A DNA stretch of 36,932 bases from a virus. A program made the translations under genes and the position numbers. How positions within the stretch are numbered: the stretch's first letter is position 1; each line of letters opens with the position of its first letter. Below the pieces are notes generated by a model that was not told the origin of the DNA, made no database searches, and worked only from the letters and a program-made list of their open reading frames with translations. The stretch lies in IMG/VR virus record IMGVR_UViG_3300029258_000936, positions 1 to 36,932 of that record; one strand, written 5' to 3'. Positions 24,222-31,721 of the stretch are shown in pieces.

Positions 24222-27200
24222 ATGGTACTTAACCTCTCAGCTTTCGGAATACAACAAAAAGAAGATGAGGAAAAGAAGCGTGATAGTAAAACTACTACGC
24301 TTGATTTGAGTGCTTTTCAGTCAGGAGAAAGCCTTAGTCAAGATCAAACTCAAGAGGTTCTTGATCAAGGCGGAGAAGTATTACAACCAGCAAGTGCTGT
24401 AGATACCTCAAATGTGCGTGGTCGTTTTTTGCGAAGATTTAGGTCACGTGTGAAAGATGCTTTTACGCCTGATGATGTAGAGACACGTCGTCGTGCAGGC
24501 ATTAAACGAGAAGAAACGAGAGCTATTGAGCGTGGTACAGCAAGTCCACTTATCATTGCCGGACAGCCTGTTGCAGTAGCCCCTAGCAACATTTTTTCAG
24601 AAACGTCAAAAGACTTTATCGAAACGCCTGAGCGTGTTGTGCGTGGTATTGCTGATGTGTTTCATAAACCTACAGAAAAAGAAATTGAGCAACGTATTCG
24701 TGACCCTTACAAAGTAAAGACATACCTTGATATTAAAAAGCTTTTTCAAGATGATGTGAGTGCTAATGGACTTAACGATAGTGAGGCAAACATTCTTTCG
24801 TCAATATACGCAGGTAGCTTGGCCGTTCTCGATGTTGCTTTTATTGGAGGTATTGTTGATGACATTACTAAATCAGCACGAAACCTTGATGCCGTAGCAC
24901 CAAACGACGTTACACATGTTGATGCCTGGCAGGCTTTGGGTCGCCCACAAACAGTAGACGATGCTGTCAAAAACGCACGAGATATACAAAAAATCGTACA
25001 CCCCGATATACCTGTAACTGGAAACACGCAAATGAGTGCCGTAACTAACGATGCTCTTTCTATTATTCGTAAAAAAGGTATCCCGAGCAGTAGTGCTACT
25101 AAAAATACACGCAGTCTTGCCGATATTTTGCAATCAGAAGTTGATGTTGAAACACTATTACGTAACCCTTTTGAGGCTATTAAACCGCCTGCACAAAAAG
25201 CACCTGTAGCTCAGTTTAGAAAAGCATTACCCGGAACAGTTGAAACGCCCGGACAAGGTATGCCTTTTGGTCTTTCTATTAGACAGGTTGAGCGTGTTGG
25301 TGGTCAGAAAGTTGCACAAAAATTTGCACAAGCAAGTACAGCAGATGATTTTGCAAAGTCATTGAGCCGATCAGAAAAGTCAAGCATAAAAAATGCTGGA
25401 TATACAGCAAAGGCATTGTATGAACTTGGAAAGTCGGCAGAAGATGTGCCTGAGGTTCTATTTAAAGAAGCTCAAAAATTTGATAATCCTGATGAGTTTA
25501 TTGATAAAGTTAGAGGCAGTGCAACACAGTATGGAGAATATACACCTGAAATTAGGTTAGGAGGTTCATATCCTGATCAAAAAAGACTTGATGAGCTTGG
25601 TGTCGACCCTGAAGAATTTGTTACTATATACAGAGGTATTGATGATTTTGAAAACAAAATTACTGATAAAAAAATAAATAATGGTGACTTTGTAACTACT
25701 GATTTTGATTCGGCCCTATCTTACACTGATAGTCCTGATAATGTAGTTAGTAAAGAAGTCTTGGCAAAAGATCTTATTCTTGAATCAGATGAAAGAGATT
25801 TTTTAGAAGAACCATTTTTTATTGGATCTGAGTATATTTATAGTGAGAGTAAGAATCCAATAATGACATTTTCTGATGAAGGCTTGAGATCAATATGGGA
25901 AAATGCCAGAAAACCTGTAGACACTACTCCTAAAGTACGCAAAATGACTCGATCAAAAGAGATTCCGTCTCTTGAAGAAACGGCACGTCAAGTATTGTCA
26001 GGAGAGAAAGGAGAAGCACTTGCTGCACTAGACGAGTCTATCGTCGCATATGAGCTTGAAAATTCTTTCACAAAAGAGTTTCTTGACCAAAACCCAGCAA
26101 AAGCATTGACAAAATATGCACATACTCGAGGAGAATTTAAAGGCAGGTTGCCGGAAGTTACCGGAGATCCTGATGCAACAAGTAGATTTGCACGACAAGG
26201 AGACGATATTGCAGGAGAACTTGGGTTTGATGATTCTGAGGAGGCACGGCAAGCATATGAGGACTACCGAGAACGCAAGGAGGAATATGATGCTAGTGTT
26301 GAGTATATAAAAGATCTTAAACGGCAGCGTAAAGTACTGAGCAGTGAACTGAAAACAGGAGAGAATCTTGCACGTAAGTCTCTTGGTGTAGGAGCAAATC
26401 TTATGCCTAAAACACCTGAGGCTACAAAAGCAGCTATCGGAATACTTGAAAACATGGGAGCAAAAGAGCTTACAACAAAAGCGGCAGGACTTGGTGCCGG
26501 ATCAAAATTACCGTTTACAAGCAAGATAAAGGCGACAGAAGAATATCAAAAATGGGTTGGTTACGTGGAAGAAAATATCATACGTGATATAAAACCAGCC
26601 GTTTTGACACGTCATGTCACAATGACAGCAGAACGTGTTGCTGAATTTCTTGACAATGACGAGATTGCGGGTGAAGTATATCGACAGATTATCAAACCTG
26701 TTTATGACAAAGCGGAGGAACTAAAACTTGAAGCTAATAACTTGAAGCAAGAAATTGATAGCTTTAACATTGTAGAGGGAACTACTGATGCACGTGACGC
26801 ATCTCTATACGCACAAGGTAAGCTCGAGACAGAGCCGTCTGATCAAGTAAAAGCAATGGCAGAATATGCACGAAATAAGTATGATGAGTATCTTGACCGA
26901 TTGAATGAAATACGAGAACGCCTTGATGTTGCGCCTATACCAAAACGAAAAGACTATGTGACTCATTTAAACGAATTGCGTGTCATGTCTGAGCTTTACG
27001 GTGGTATTGATCGTGACTATATAGCACAACGTATATCAGACCTAAAGCAAGAGCTAGTACCTGAAATACGTACAAAAAACCCTGATTGGAGCGACGATAA
27101 AGTTAGTCAAGTTGCTTTTGAGCGTGCAAAAAAACAAGTTGAGGGAACACAAGGTATCGAGATGTTCGTTGATAGACGACAGCCTGTATTTAAATTTGCT

Positions 27201-28877
27201 AAAGAACGTTTTGATGACTACGAAGCAAACCCTGATATTATTGCGTCATTACGTGCATATAGTCAGGACGCACTACGATATATCTATCAAGCTGATAATG
27301 TAGCAAGAAATAAAGCATTTATTGATCCTTTGCCTGCAAATGCAAAAACATTCTTGAAGACTTGGAACTCTACTCAAGTTGCCGGAGGCCGTCACCAAAG
27401 CATCATTGATCCTGTTTCTCGTCGTATCATTACAGCAATACGAAATACGCTAGGATCTAATACCATTATGGGTAACGTTGCTACTATGGCAATGCAGCTC
27501 ACTTCTTTCCCTGCTGTATTTGCTATGGCTGGTGTAAGAAATACCGTCTATGGAATAACAAAACGTCTTGTTTCTTATGTCAATGACAAAAAAGACTTGT
27601 ATCAGTACTCACGAACTCGCACTATGCGTAACCTTAATACTGATATCGGTGTTGGGGAAAGCCTTGTGGATAGCCTGCTTAAACAAGTCGGTAAGATTGA
27701 GCGTGCGAAAAATCCTGCTGCACGGACACGACAAGCTATCCAATTTGGACGTACAATCTTGTCAGAACTCATGGAAAAAGCCGACGCCTTTACTGTTGGA
27801 GCAACATACGAATCATTTTATAGAAAAGCTACTCTTGACGGACTTGCGCCCACAGAAGCACGGGAATATGCCGATATTATGACTGGTAAGACTCAGGCTA
27901 ATTACTTTCCTGAGGGCAAACCACTATTTCTTGATAAGCTTGAAGGGCAGATACTCGGTCAATTTGGTACCTATGGGTTCAATCAATGGCAGATGTTTAA
28001 AAGAGATTTTGGTAAAGACTTTAAATTTAATGCAAAGTCAGAACGCAGTGCTAAAGAAATGATGAAGCAGTTTATTAAATTCTTGGTGGCGTCTTATTTG
28101 ATTGATACGTTTTCAGAGTACAGTTTTGGCCGACAGCCTTTTGAGGTCAAAGATCTTGTTGACACTGGAATTGAAGTATTTACAGAAGATCGCCCGGTGT
28201 CGGCACTTACGGGTCAAACTCGTGATACGGTTCTTAACTATGTACCTTTCCTATCAAGCGTTAAATTTAACTCGCTACCGCCTGTACTAGAGCTTGGAAA
28301 AGACATATTGCAAGCGACACTTGGAACAGGCACAGAAGCAGAACGTGCAAGAGAAAACATGTTGAGTAAGTGGTCTTTCAATATCTTTCTGCCATACGCA
28401 GGAAACCAGCTACGCAAGAGCCTCGAGGGTACTGAGAGCGTGACAGGAATCAATTTGCCGGTTGTTAATTCTACAGCAAGTGATAAATTTGAAATTCAAG
28501 GAGGATTTGAGCAAACAAAAGCCGTGGTATTTGGCCCGTGGTCTACACAACCAGCACAAGAATACTTTGAGCAAAAAGAACGAAAAGACGAGATTAAGAA
28601 AAAATACGGCATTGCAGGCAACATAACCGCAGATGAAAACATTGAGGCCTTGAAAGAGATGACTAATAAAGAGTATTCTTTGTACATTCAAAATTATGCA
28701 ACATCGACAAAGGAGAGTATTCAACAAAAAACAGGACGGAAAATACGAGGTCTCGGTCAAGAGATTATGCAGGAACGTATGAAAGAAAAGCAAGAAGAAA
28801 TACTTGAGCGAACTGGAACAGAGGAATCACCAACCACCTCATCACGGAGGTCTATTGATGAAATCCTGAGACAATAG
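24222..28877 (+). CDS. giant ejection-type protein with J-domain-like and ART-like segments
   Basis: 1551 residues. Residues about 231-285 look like a J-domain: helix before HPD (DDAVKNARDIQKIV), HPD at 260-262 (DNA 24999-25007), and a following helix with VTNDALSIIRK. Residues about 460-550 look like a mono-ADP-ribosyltransferase: YRG at 470-472 (R471), GDFVTTDF with T492-T493, and SEYIYSES with E537. The middle and C-terminal parts are long helices with a poorly hydrophobic patch (NTIMGNVATMAMQLTSFPAVFAMAGV) and FGTYGFNQWQMFKRDF, the style of large polyvalent or ejection proteins. I infer that it is injected with DNA and acts early on the host. Both domain calls need structural confirmation. 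Confidence 0.6.
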   Translation: MVLNLSAFGIQQKEDEEKKRDSKTTTLDLSAFQSGESLSQDQTQEVLDQGGEVLQPASAVDTSNVRGRFLRRFRSRVKDAFTPDDVETRRRAGIKREETRAIERGTASPLIIAGQPVAVAPSNIFSETSKDFIETPERVVRGIADVFHKPTEKEIEQRIRDPYKVKTYLDIKKLFQDDVSANGLNDSEANILSSIYAGSLAVLDVAFIGGIVDDITKSARNLDAVAPNDVTHVDAWQALGRPQTVDDAVKNARDIQKIVHPDIPVTGNTQMSAVTNDALSIIRKKGIPSSSATKNTRSLADILQSEVDVETLLRNPFEAIKPPAQKAPVAQFRKALPGTVETPGQGMPFGLSIRQVERVGGQKVAQKFAQASTADDFAKSLSRSEKSSIKNAGYTAKALYELGKSAEDVPEVLFKEAQKFDNPDEFIDKVRGSATQYGEYTPEIRLGGSYPDQKRLDELGVDPEEFVTIYRGIDDFENKITDKKINNGDFVTTDFDSALSYTDSPDNVVSKEVLAKDLILESDERDFLEEPFFIGSEYIYSESKNPIMTFSDEGLRSIWENARKPVDTTPKVRKMTRSKEIPSLEETARQVLSGEKGEALAALDESIVAYELENSFTKEFLDQNPAKALTKYAHTRGEFKGRLPEVTGDPDATSRFARQGDDIAGELGFDDSEEARQAYEDYRERKEEYDASVEYIKDLKRQRKVLSSELKTGENLARKSLGVGANLMPKTPEATKAAIGILENMGAKELTTKAAGLGAGSKLPFTSKIKATEEYQKWVGYVEENIIRDIKPAVLTRHVTMTAERVAEFLDNDEIAGEVYRQIIKPVYDKAEELKLEANNLKQEIDSFNIVEGTTDARDASLYAQGKLETEPSDQVKAMAEYARNKYDEYLDRLNEIRERLDVAPIPKRKDYVTHLNELRVMSELYGGIDRDYIAQRISDLKQELVPEIRTKNPDWSDDKVSQVAFERAKKQVEGTQGIEMFVDRRQPVFKFAKERFDDYEANPDIIASLRAYSQDALRYIYQADNVARNKAFIDPLPANAKTFLKTWNSTQVAGGRHQSIIDPVSRRIITAIRNTLGSNTIMGNVATMAMQLTSFPAVFAMAGVRNTVYGITKRLVSYVNDKKDLYQYSRTRTMRNLNTDIGVGESLVDSLLKQVGKIERAKNPAARTRQAIQFGRTILSELMEKADAFTVGATYESFYRKATLDGLAPTEAREYADIMTGKTQANYFPEGKPLFLDKLEGQILGQFGTYGFNQWQMFKRDFGKDFKFNAKSERSAKEMMKQFIKFLVASYLIDTFSEYSFGRQPFEVKDLVDTGIEVFTEDRPVSALTGQTRDTVLNYVPFLSSVKFNSLPPVLELGKDILQATLGTGTEAERARENMLSKWSFNIFLPYAGNQLRKSLEGTESVTGINLPVVNSTASDKFEIQGGFEQTKAVVFGPWSTQPAQEYFEQKERKDEIKKKYGIAGNITADENIEALKEMTNKEYSLYIQNYATSTKESIQQKTGRKIRGLGQEIMQERMKEKQEEILERTGTEESPTTSSRRSIDEILRQ

Positions 28878-28926
28878 TTGACATATAAAATGTAGTGTTG
28901 CATAGCAGTTATTCTTGTGTTTTTCT

Positions 28927-28935
28927 TGGTACAAT
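28927..28935 (+). promoter_or_regulatory. extended -10 promoter for the lysis genes
   Basis: TGGTACAAT, hexamer 28930-28935, 8 nt before ATG at 28944, which gives a leader of about two nt. A TTGACA at 28878-28883 lies too far upstream to pair with it. Confidence 0.5.
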
Positions 28936-28943
28936 AATTACAT

Positions 28944-29408
28944 ATGAAACGACATCACAGGCGTATGCTTGCGTGGACTATATTTTTTGTAGTCATGTTT
29001 GTTATAAATCTTTTTGCTTTTCCATATACAGGGAATAAAGAAAAGCAGGCTGAGAAAGTGCGACAATTTCCTGAGACTGTTGAAGTAAAAGAAGATTGGG
29101 AATATCTATTGCCTGAACTTGTTGCTGTATGTGCATGTGAAAGCATGGGAGATCCAAATGCTACCCCTCAGCAATGGAATAAAGACGGCACAATTAAATA
29201 CTACAAAGGAAATTACGGTATGTGTCAGATAAATAAATTGGCTCATGATAAGAGAACCAAAGAGCTTGGCCTTGATGTATACAAAAGTGCTAAAGATAAT
29301 GCTTTATATGCAAATATGCTGTTTGAGGAAAGCGGTTACGCACCGTGGCATACGTGGAGCGGGCATTGTTGGGAAAACAATGAATCAATAGATAAATCTA
29401 TGCTATAA
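28944..29408 (+). CDS. membrane-anchored lysozyme/transglycosylase-like protein, 154 aa
   Basis: Residues 9-28 are a membrane helix preceded by MKRHHRR (positive-inside, N-in). The outside domain has CACESMGDPN with Glu66 as the catalytic candidate, then KGNYGMCQINKLAHDKR, a lysozyme-type GxMQIN equivalent, and a final YAPWHTWSGHCW. The set of short motifs (ACESxG, GxxQIN, PWxxWS-CW) is that of small lysozyme-like proteins I associate with Patescibacteria and their phages. It would cut the glycan strand. The stop codon is inside the -10 of the next gene. Confidence 0.7.
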   Translation: MKRHHRRMLAWTIFFVVMFVINLFAFPYTGNKEKQAEKVRQFPETVEVKEDWEYLLPELVAVCACESMGDPNATPQQWNKDGTIKYYKGNYGMCQINKLAHDKRTKELGLDVYKSAKDNALYANMLFEESGYAPWHTWSGHCWENNESIDKSML

Positions 29409-29409
29409 T
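29401..29409 (+). promoter_or_regulatory. extended -10 inside the upstream stop
   Basis: TGCTATAAT, hexamer 29404-29409; the TAA stop of the lysozyme gene is 29406-29408. Eight nt separate it from ATG at 29418, so the predicted leader is two nt or none. Confidence 0.55.
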
Positions 29410-29417
29410 TTTGATAT

Positions 29418-30044
29418 ATGATCAAGTTACTACTCGATAAAAAATATCCTAATTTAAATCCTGATCTTGCTATTGTTCTGCATGTTTCTCTCGGAGATAA
29501 ACAACGTACGGTAAATCACCTGAGCCTAAAGAGTACAAAATCAAGCTATCATGACTTCATACCAAAAGATGGTGAGACTATACGTTTTGTTGAATTAAAG
29601 GACGGAGCATGGCACGCAGGCCGTTATAACAAGCCTTTGACGTGGGTGACAGAGCTTTTACGTGGAAGAAATCCTAATAAATGTACTATCGGTATTTGTT
29701 ATGAAGGAGAACCTGTGGATAAATACGGCAATGTTACTTATGATTGGGATAAAGTTGTTGACGGAGAGAAGGCTACGGAAAAACAGATTGATGACGCTGT
29801 TATGTTGATTAAAACATACCCTAAATCAGCACAAGAACACTTTATTGCACATACAGAAATTGCAGACGATAAGCCTGATTGTGTGCTTGATTTTAAACAC
29901 AGAGTGATTGATAGGCTTGAAGAAAAAGAGGTTAGTGAGGAGTACAAAGGTTGCTCTGTTTCGATACAACAAAAACTTGAAAAGGAGAATAGCCTGCTCA
30001 AGCATTTGTTGAAATTATTAGTTAATAAATTTCTAGGAAAATGA
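29418..30044 (+). CDS. N-acetylmuramoyl-L-alanine amidase (endolysin)
   Basis: Amidase_2/PGRP fold (T7 lysozyme-like). Zinc ligands: His22 in LHVS, His145 in AHTE, Cys155 in KPDC, where Cys replaces the Asp of AmpD-type amidases as it does in T7 lysozyme. YHDFIP, ELKDGAWHAGRYN and IGICYEG give the other core strands, and TEKQIDDAVMLIK is the following helix. It cleaves the lactyl-peptide bond of peptidoglycan. The C-terminal 45 residues (after 165) are coiled-coil-like without a recognised binding domain. The ATG of the holin overlaps its stop (ATGA). Confidence 0.85.
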   Translation: MIKLLLDKKYPNLNPDLAIVLHVSLGDKQRTVNHLSLKSTKSSYHDFIPKDGETIRFVELKDGAWHAGRYNKPLTWVTELLRGRNPNKCTIGICYEGEPVDKYGNVTYDWDKVVDGEKATEKQIDDAVMLIKTYPKSAQEHFIAHTEIADDKPDCVLDFKHRVIDRLEEKEVSEEYKGCSVSIQQKLEKENSLLKHLLKLLVNKFLGK

Positions 30045-30325
30045 GTTTTATATCTACATTGATACTGGCTCTTTCACCAGTTGCTGTAACATTGCTAACG
30101 CAATTTACAAAGAATTTACCGGTTGTTGATAGCCTACCTCAAGGTTTTCGTAAGTCAGCTATCCGGCTTATTGCAGCAGGATTCTCAGTGCTTGGTGCTT
30201 TTGGAGCATATATGAGCGGAGGAGATCTTGACCATGCTGTTATTGAACAGTTTGTTGCAGCAGCAGGTGTATTTGCCTCTACGCAAGTACCTTACCTTAT
30301 CGGTAAGTTAAAAAAGAATAAGTAA
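30041..30325 (+). CDS. holin-like membrane protein, 94 aa
   Basis: Two hydrophobic segments: about residues 3-21 (FISTLILALSPVAVTLL) and 40-60 (SAIRLIAAGFSVLGAFGAYM); a third weaker one lies at about 69-87. A short positively charged end follows (GKLKKNK). Size, segments and the overlap with the amidase fit a holin that lets the endolysin reach the wall. Its TAA shares an A with the next ATG. Confidence 0.7.
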   Translation: MSFISTLILALSPVAVTLLTQFTKNLPVVDSLPQGFRKSAIRLIAAGFSVLGAFGAYMSGGDLDHAVIEQFVAAAGVFASTQVPYLIGKLKKNK

Positions 30326-30402
30326 TGACCAGCTTCCAGTTTTGGTTTTTTGGGTTTCTGATTGGTATTGGTGTCGCATTATTCTTTCGCTCTTTTCTTT
30401 AG
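30325..30402 (+). CDS. 25-residue single-pass membrane peptide
   Basis: ATG at 30325-30327 shares the last A of the holin stop. The product (MTSFQFWFFGFLIGIGVALFFR then SFL) is one hydrophobic helix with one Arg. The coupling with the holin and the length suggest a lysis regulator or antiholin-like peptide, but short hydrophobic frames can occur by chance. Confidence 0.4.
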   Translation: MTSFQFWFFGFLIGIGVALFFRSFL

Positions 30403-30404
30403 AG

Positions 30405-30413
30405 TGATACAAT
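30405..30413 (+). promoter_or_regulatory. extended -10 promoter of the candidate small RNA
   Basis: TGATACAAT, hexamer 30408-30413. Predicted start near 30420, in a 160-bp stretch without a convincing open frame. Confidence 0.45.
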
Positions 30414-30419
30414 GAATAT

Positions 30420-30523
30420 ACGGCAGTGTGGCGACTGAGATCTATGCTTTACACGGTAAAGTTATACCTCGACTGACTGTGCTGTTCGCGTTTACACAGA
30501 CTACTTGCGCTAGTCTGTGTTTC
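30420..30523 (+). ncRNA. candidate structured small RNA, about 104 nt
   Basis: Between the promoter at 30405 and the terminator ending near 30523 there is no good open frame (longest only about ten codons). Internal hairpin CTTTAC-ACG-GTAAAG at 30447-30461, extended by TAT/ATA and GAG/CTC, gives a stem of about 13 pairs with bulges. The 3' end is a 10-bp hairpin. No known RNA family is recognised. A phage-encoded regulatory RNA acting on lysis or the repressor is possible, as it lies between the two. Confidence 0.4.
30494..30523 (+). terminator. intrinsic terminator
   Basis: ACACAGACTA (30494-30503), loop CTTGCGC, TAGTCTGTGT (30511-30520), followed by TTC. Perfect 10-bp stem, weak uridine tract. 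It ends the lysis transcript and the candidate RNA and lies just upstream of the next -10. Confidence 0.6.
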
Positions 30524-30527
30524 GTTG

Positions 30528-30536
30528 TGCTATAAT
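30528..30536 (+). promoter_or_regulatory. extended -10 promoter of the repressor region
   Basis: TGCTATAAT, hexamer 30531-30536. The predicted start near 30543 leaves a 19-nt leader before ATG at 30562. No -35 at 17 nt spacing. Confidence 0.55.
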
Positions 30537-30561
30537 GTGTATAGAACCTTAAAAACATCAT

Positions 30562-30732
30562 ATGGAACACCTAGCAGACACTATTTCAACATGGATAATC
30601 TTCATCGTTATTTTTTACGGATTAAAAGCACGTTATGAACAAGACAAAGCTCGCAAAGAAACTCGGAGTATCGAGACAAGCAGTGATAAGTTGGTACAAA
30701 GGAGAACACATGCCGAGTCGCATCAGTCTTAA
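30562..30732 (+). CDS. 56-residue single-pass membrane peptide overlapping the repressor gene
   Basis: MEHLADTISTWIIFIVIFYG then a Lys/Arg-rich tail. Residues 8-21 form the membrane helix. The last 98 nt overlap the repressor gene at 30635 in a different frame, so the tail may be read by chance. It is the first start after the promoter at 30531. The function is unknown. Confidence 0.45.
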   Translation: MEHLADTISTWIIFIVIFYGLKARYEQDKARKETRSIETSSDKLVQRRTHAESHQS

Positions 30733-30814
30733 AAAACTTGCCGAACATTACGATGCATCATTTGATGACGTATATAAACATTTCAAAAACAAGGAGAAGT
30801 CATGCAACTCGTAG
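30635..30814 (+). CDS. Cro/CI-type helix-turn-helix repressor, 59 aa
   Basis: Residues 5-24 (KLAKKLGVSRQAVISWYKGE) are a canonical helix-turn-helix, then MPSRISLKKLAEHYDASFDDVYKHF completes the XRE-type bundle. This size suits a Cro-like regulator. It is too short for the protease-like dimerisation domain of CI proteins. A natural partner is the inverted repeat on the promoter at 32144-32175. The start lacks a Shine-Dalgarno and is read from within the overlapping gene. Confidence 0.75.
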   Translation: MNKTKLAKKLGVSRQAVISWYKGEHMPSRISLKKLAEHYDASFDDVYKHFKNKEKSCNS

Positions 30815-30900
30815 GAGCAGTATTCGCAATAGTTATTTTATGGACTTTCGGTGCGTTAGTTATAAAGCTAATACGCTGGATTAAAAACAGGAGGAACTAA
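30802..30900 (+). CDS. 32-residue membrane peptide
   Basis: MQLVGAVFAIVILWTFGALV then KLIRWIKNRRN: a single hydrophobic helix with a strongly basic end. Strong Shine-Dalgarno AAGGAG ends about 6 nt before ATG. It overlaps the repressor stop. One of only two genes with a canonical Shine-Dalgarno. Confidence 0.55.
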   Translation: MQLVGAVFAIVILWTFGALVIKLIRWIKNRRN

Positions 30901-31223
30901 TGGAAACATTTTGTAGAACGTGGTATTGCCAAGAGTGTTTTGCACGAGGTGATCCACACAAAGGAAATCAAGCGGTTTTATTTGGGCGAACACATCAATG
31001 CTTTTTTACTACTTCTGTGAATGGTGGTGTGCGTGGATTTACTCCACATATCATCTCTTTTATAAACAGAATTGGTGGAAATGTCTTAATTGATGTTCAA
31101 TGTGGTGTGTGTGGCTTTGATGAAAAAATGAATTGTATCAGTAAGAGCAATTTTATTTGGATGCCGGATAATCATTTTGAAGCTCTTATTAAAAGACCTG
31201 ATCTTGGTTATAAGATAGACTGA
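30901..31223 (+). CDS. two-CxxC zinc-ribbon-like protein, 107 aa
   Basis: CQEC (residues 10-13) and CGVC (about 69-72) are two Cys pairs that could bind one zinc. The body is beta-rich with GFTPHIISFINRIGGNVLIDVQ and an acidic C-terminus. Shine-Dalgarno AGGAGG is at 30889-30894, six nt before ATG. It ends on the first base pair of a strong terminator stem (31222). The role is unknown; a transcription-related function is possible. Confidence 0.65.
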
Positions 31224-31252
31224 GAGCTGTGCCTTATGCACGGCTCTCTTTT
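31222..31252 (+). terminator. intrinsic terminator
   Basis: GAGAGCTGTGC (31222-31232), loop CTTAT, GCACGGCTCTC (31238-31248) with one G-U pair, followed by TTTT. 11-bp stem; the strongest terminator in the window, closing the repressor-region transcript. Confidence 0.8.
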
Positions 31253-31260
31253 ACACTGTT

Positions 31261-31314
31261 GAGTTCCAGGTCATTTTACATCGCTACCGGGAAACGTAAA
31301 ATTACATGGAACTC
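31261..31314. repeat. 19-nt near-perfect inverted repeat
   Basis: GAGTTCCAGGTCATTTTAC (31261-31279), a 16-nt spacer, then GTAAAATTACATGGAACTC (31296-31314): 17 of 19 positions pair. It lies between the terminator at 31222 and the extended -10 at 31320, so it ends 5 nt before the -10. It could be an operator, a recombination site or an RNA hairpin. Confidence 0.65.
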
Positions 31315-31319
31315 AAATA

Positions 31320-31328
31320 TGATATTAT
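31320..31328 (+). promoter_or_regulatory. extended -10, leaderless gene
   Basis: TGATATTAT, hexamer 31323-31328, six nt before ATG at 31335. The long inverted repeat at 31261-31314 occupies the -35 region. Confidence 0.6.
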
Positions 31329-31334
31329 ATAAAT

Positions 31335-31721
31335 ATGAAAAAACGAGTAAAAAAGTACTTGAAAGGAGATGAGTTACTTGTTGAAAAATACGCCTCGCAA
31401 AAAGTCCGTGATGCCGTGTGGCAATTTGTTGTCGATCATGCACGAAGAAATAAAAATGGGCTGTATGTTTCTTTCGGAACAAGCTCAAAGCAGGACTTTT
31501 GGCTGCGTGTAGAGGGCCGTATTTTGGGCTATAAGCGTGTTTACGTTGATGAATTAGAGAAACACCTTAAAGAGGTTCATCACTACCACAAGAAGCTTAC
31601 TAAAGAGCCTAAGAGGATTGCTAAAATTAACTATAATATATGGAAAAAAGGTAGTAAAAAGCAAAAAATAGCTTTATGGATTTACAAAAAGTTGCATAAA
31701 TTTTTATATGAGAATAATTAA
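31335..31721 (+). CDS. basic hypothetical protein, 128 aa
   Basis: Lys-rich, with helix VDHARRNKNG and strand GLYVSFGTSSKQDFWLRVEGRILG in the middle and a Lys-rich helical end. A nucleic-acid-binding role is suggested by charge and by its place before RusA (overlapping by 14 nt), but no motif is diagnostic. It is read from its own leaderless promoter. Confidence 0.65.
   Translation: MKKRVKKYLKGDELLVEKYASQKVRDAVWQFVVDHARRNKNGLYVSFGTSSKQDFWLRVEGRILGYKRVYVDELEKHLKEVHHYHKKLTKEPKRIAKINYNIWKKGSKKQKIALWIYKKLHKFLYENN

Noticed and set aside
15113-26806. Other CACGTG sites (near 15113, 15165, 23073, 24449, 26806)
   Set aside because: None has the flanking CCC/GGG of the 13848 and 13901 sites, so they are chance occurrences inside genes.
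28878-28883. TTGACA as a -35 for the lysis promoter
   Set aside because: The distance to the -10 at 28930 is far beyond 17 nt and no hexamer at the right distance from TTGACA looks like a -10.
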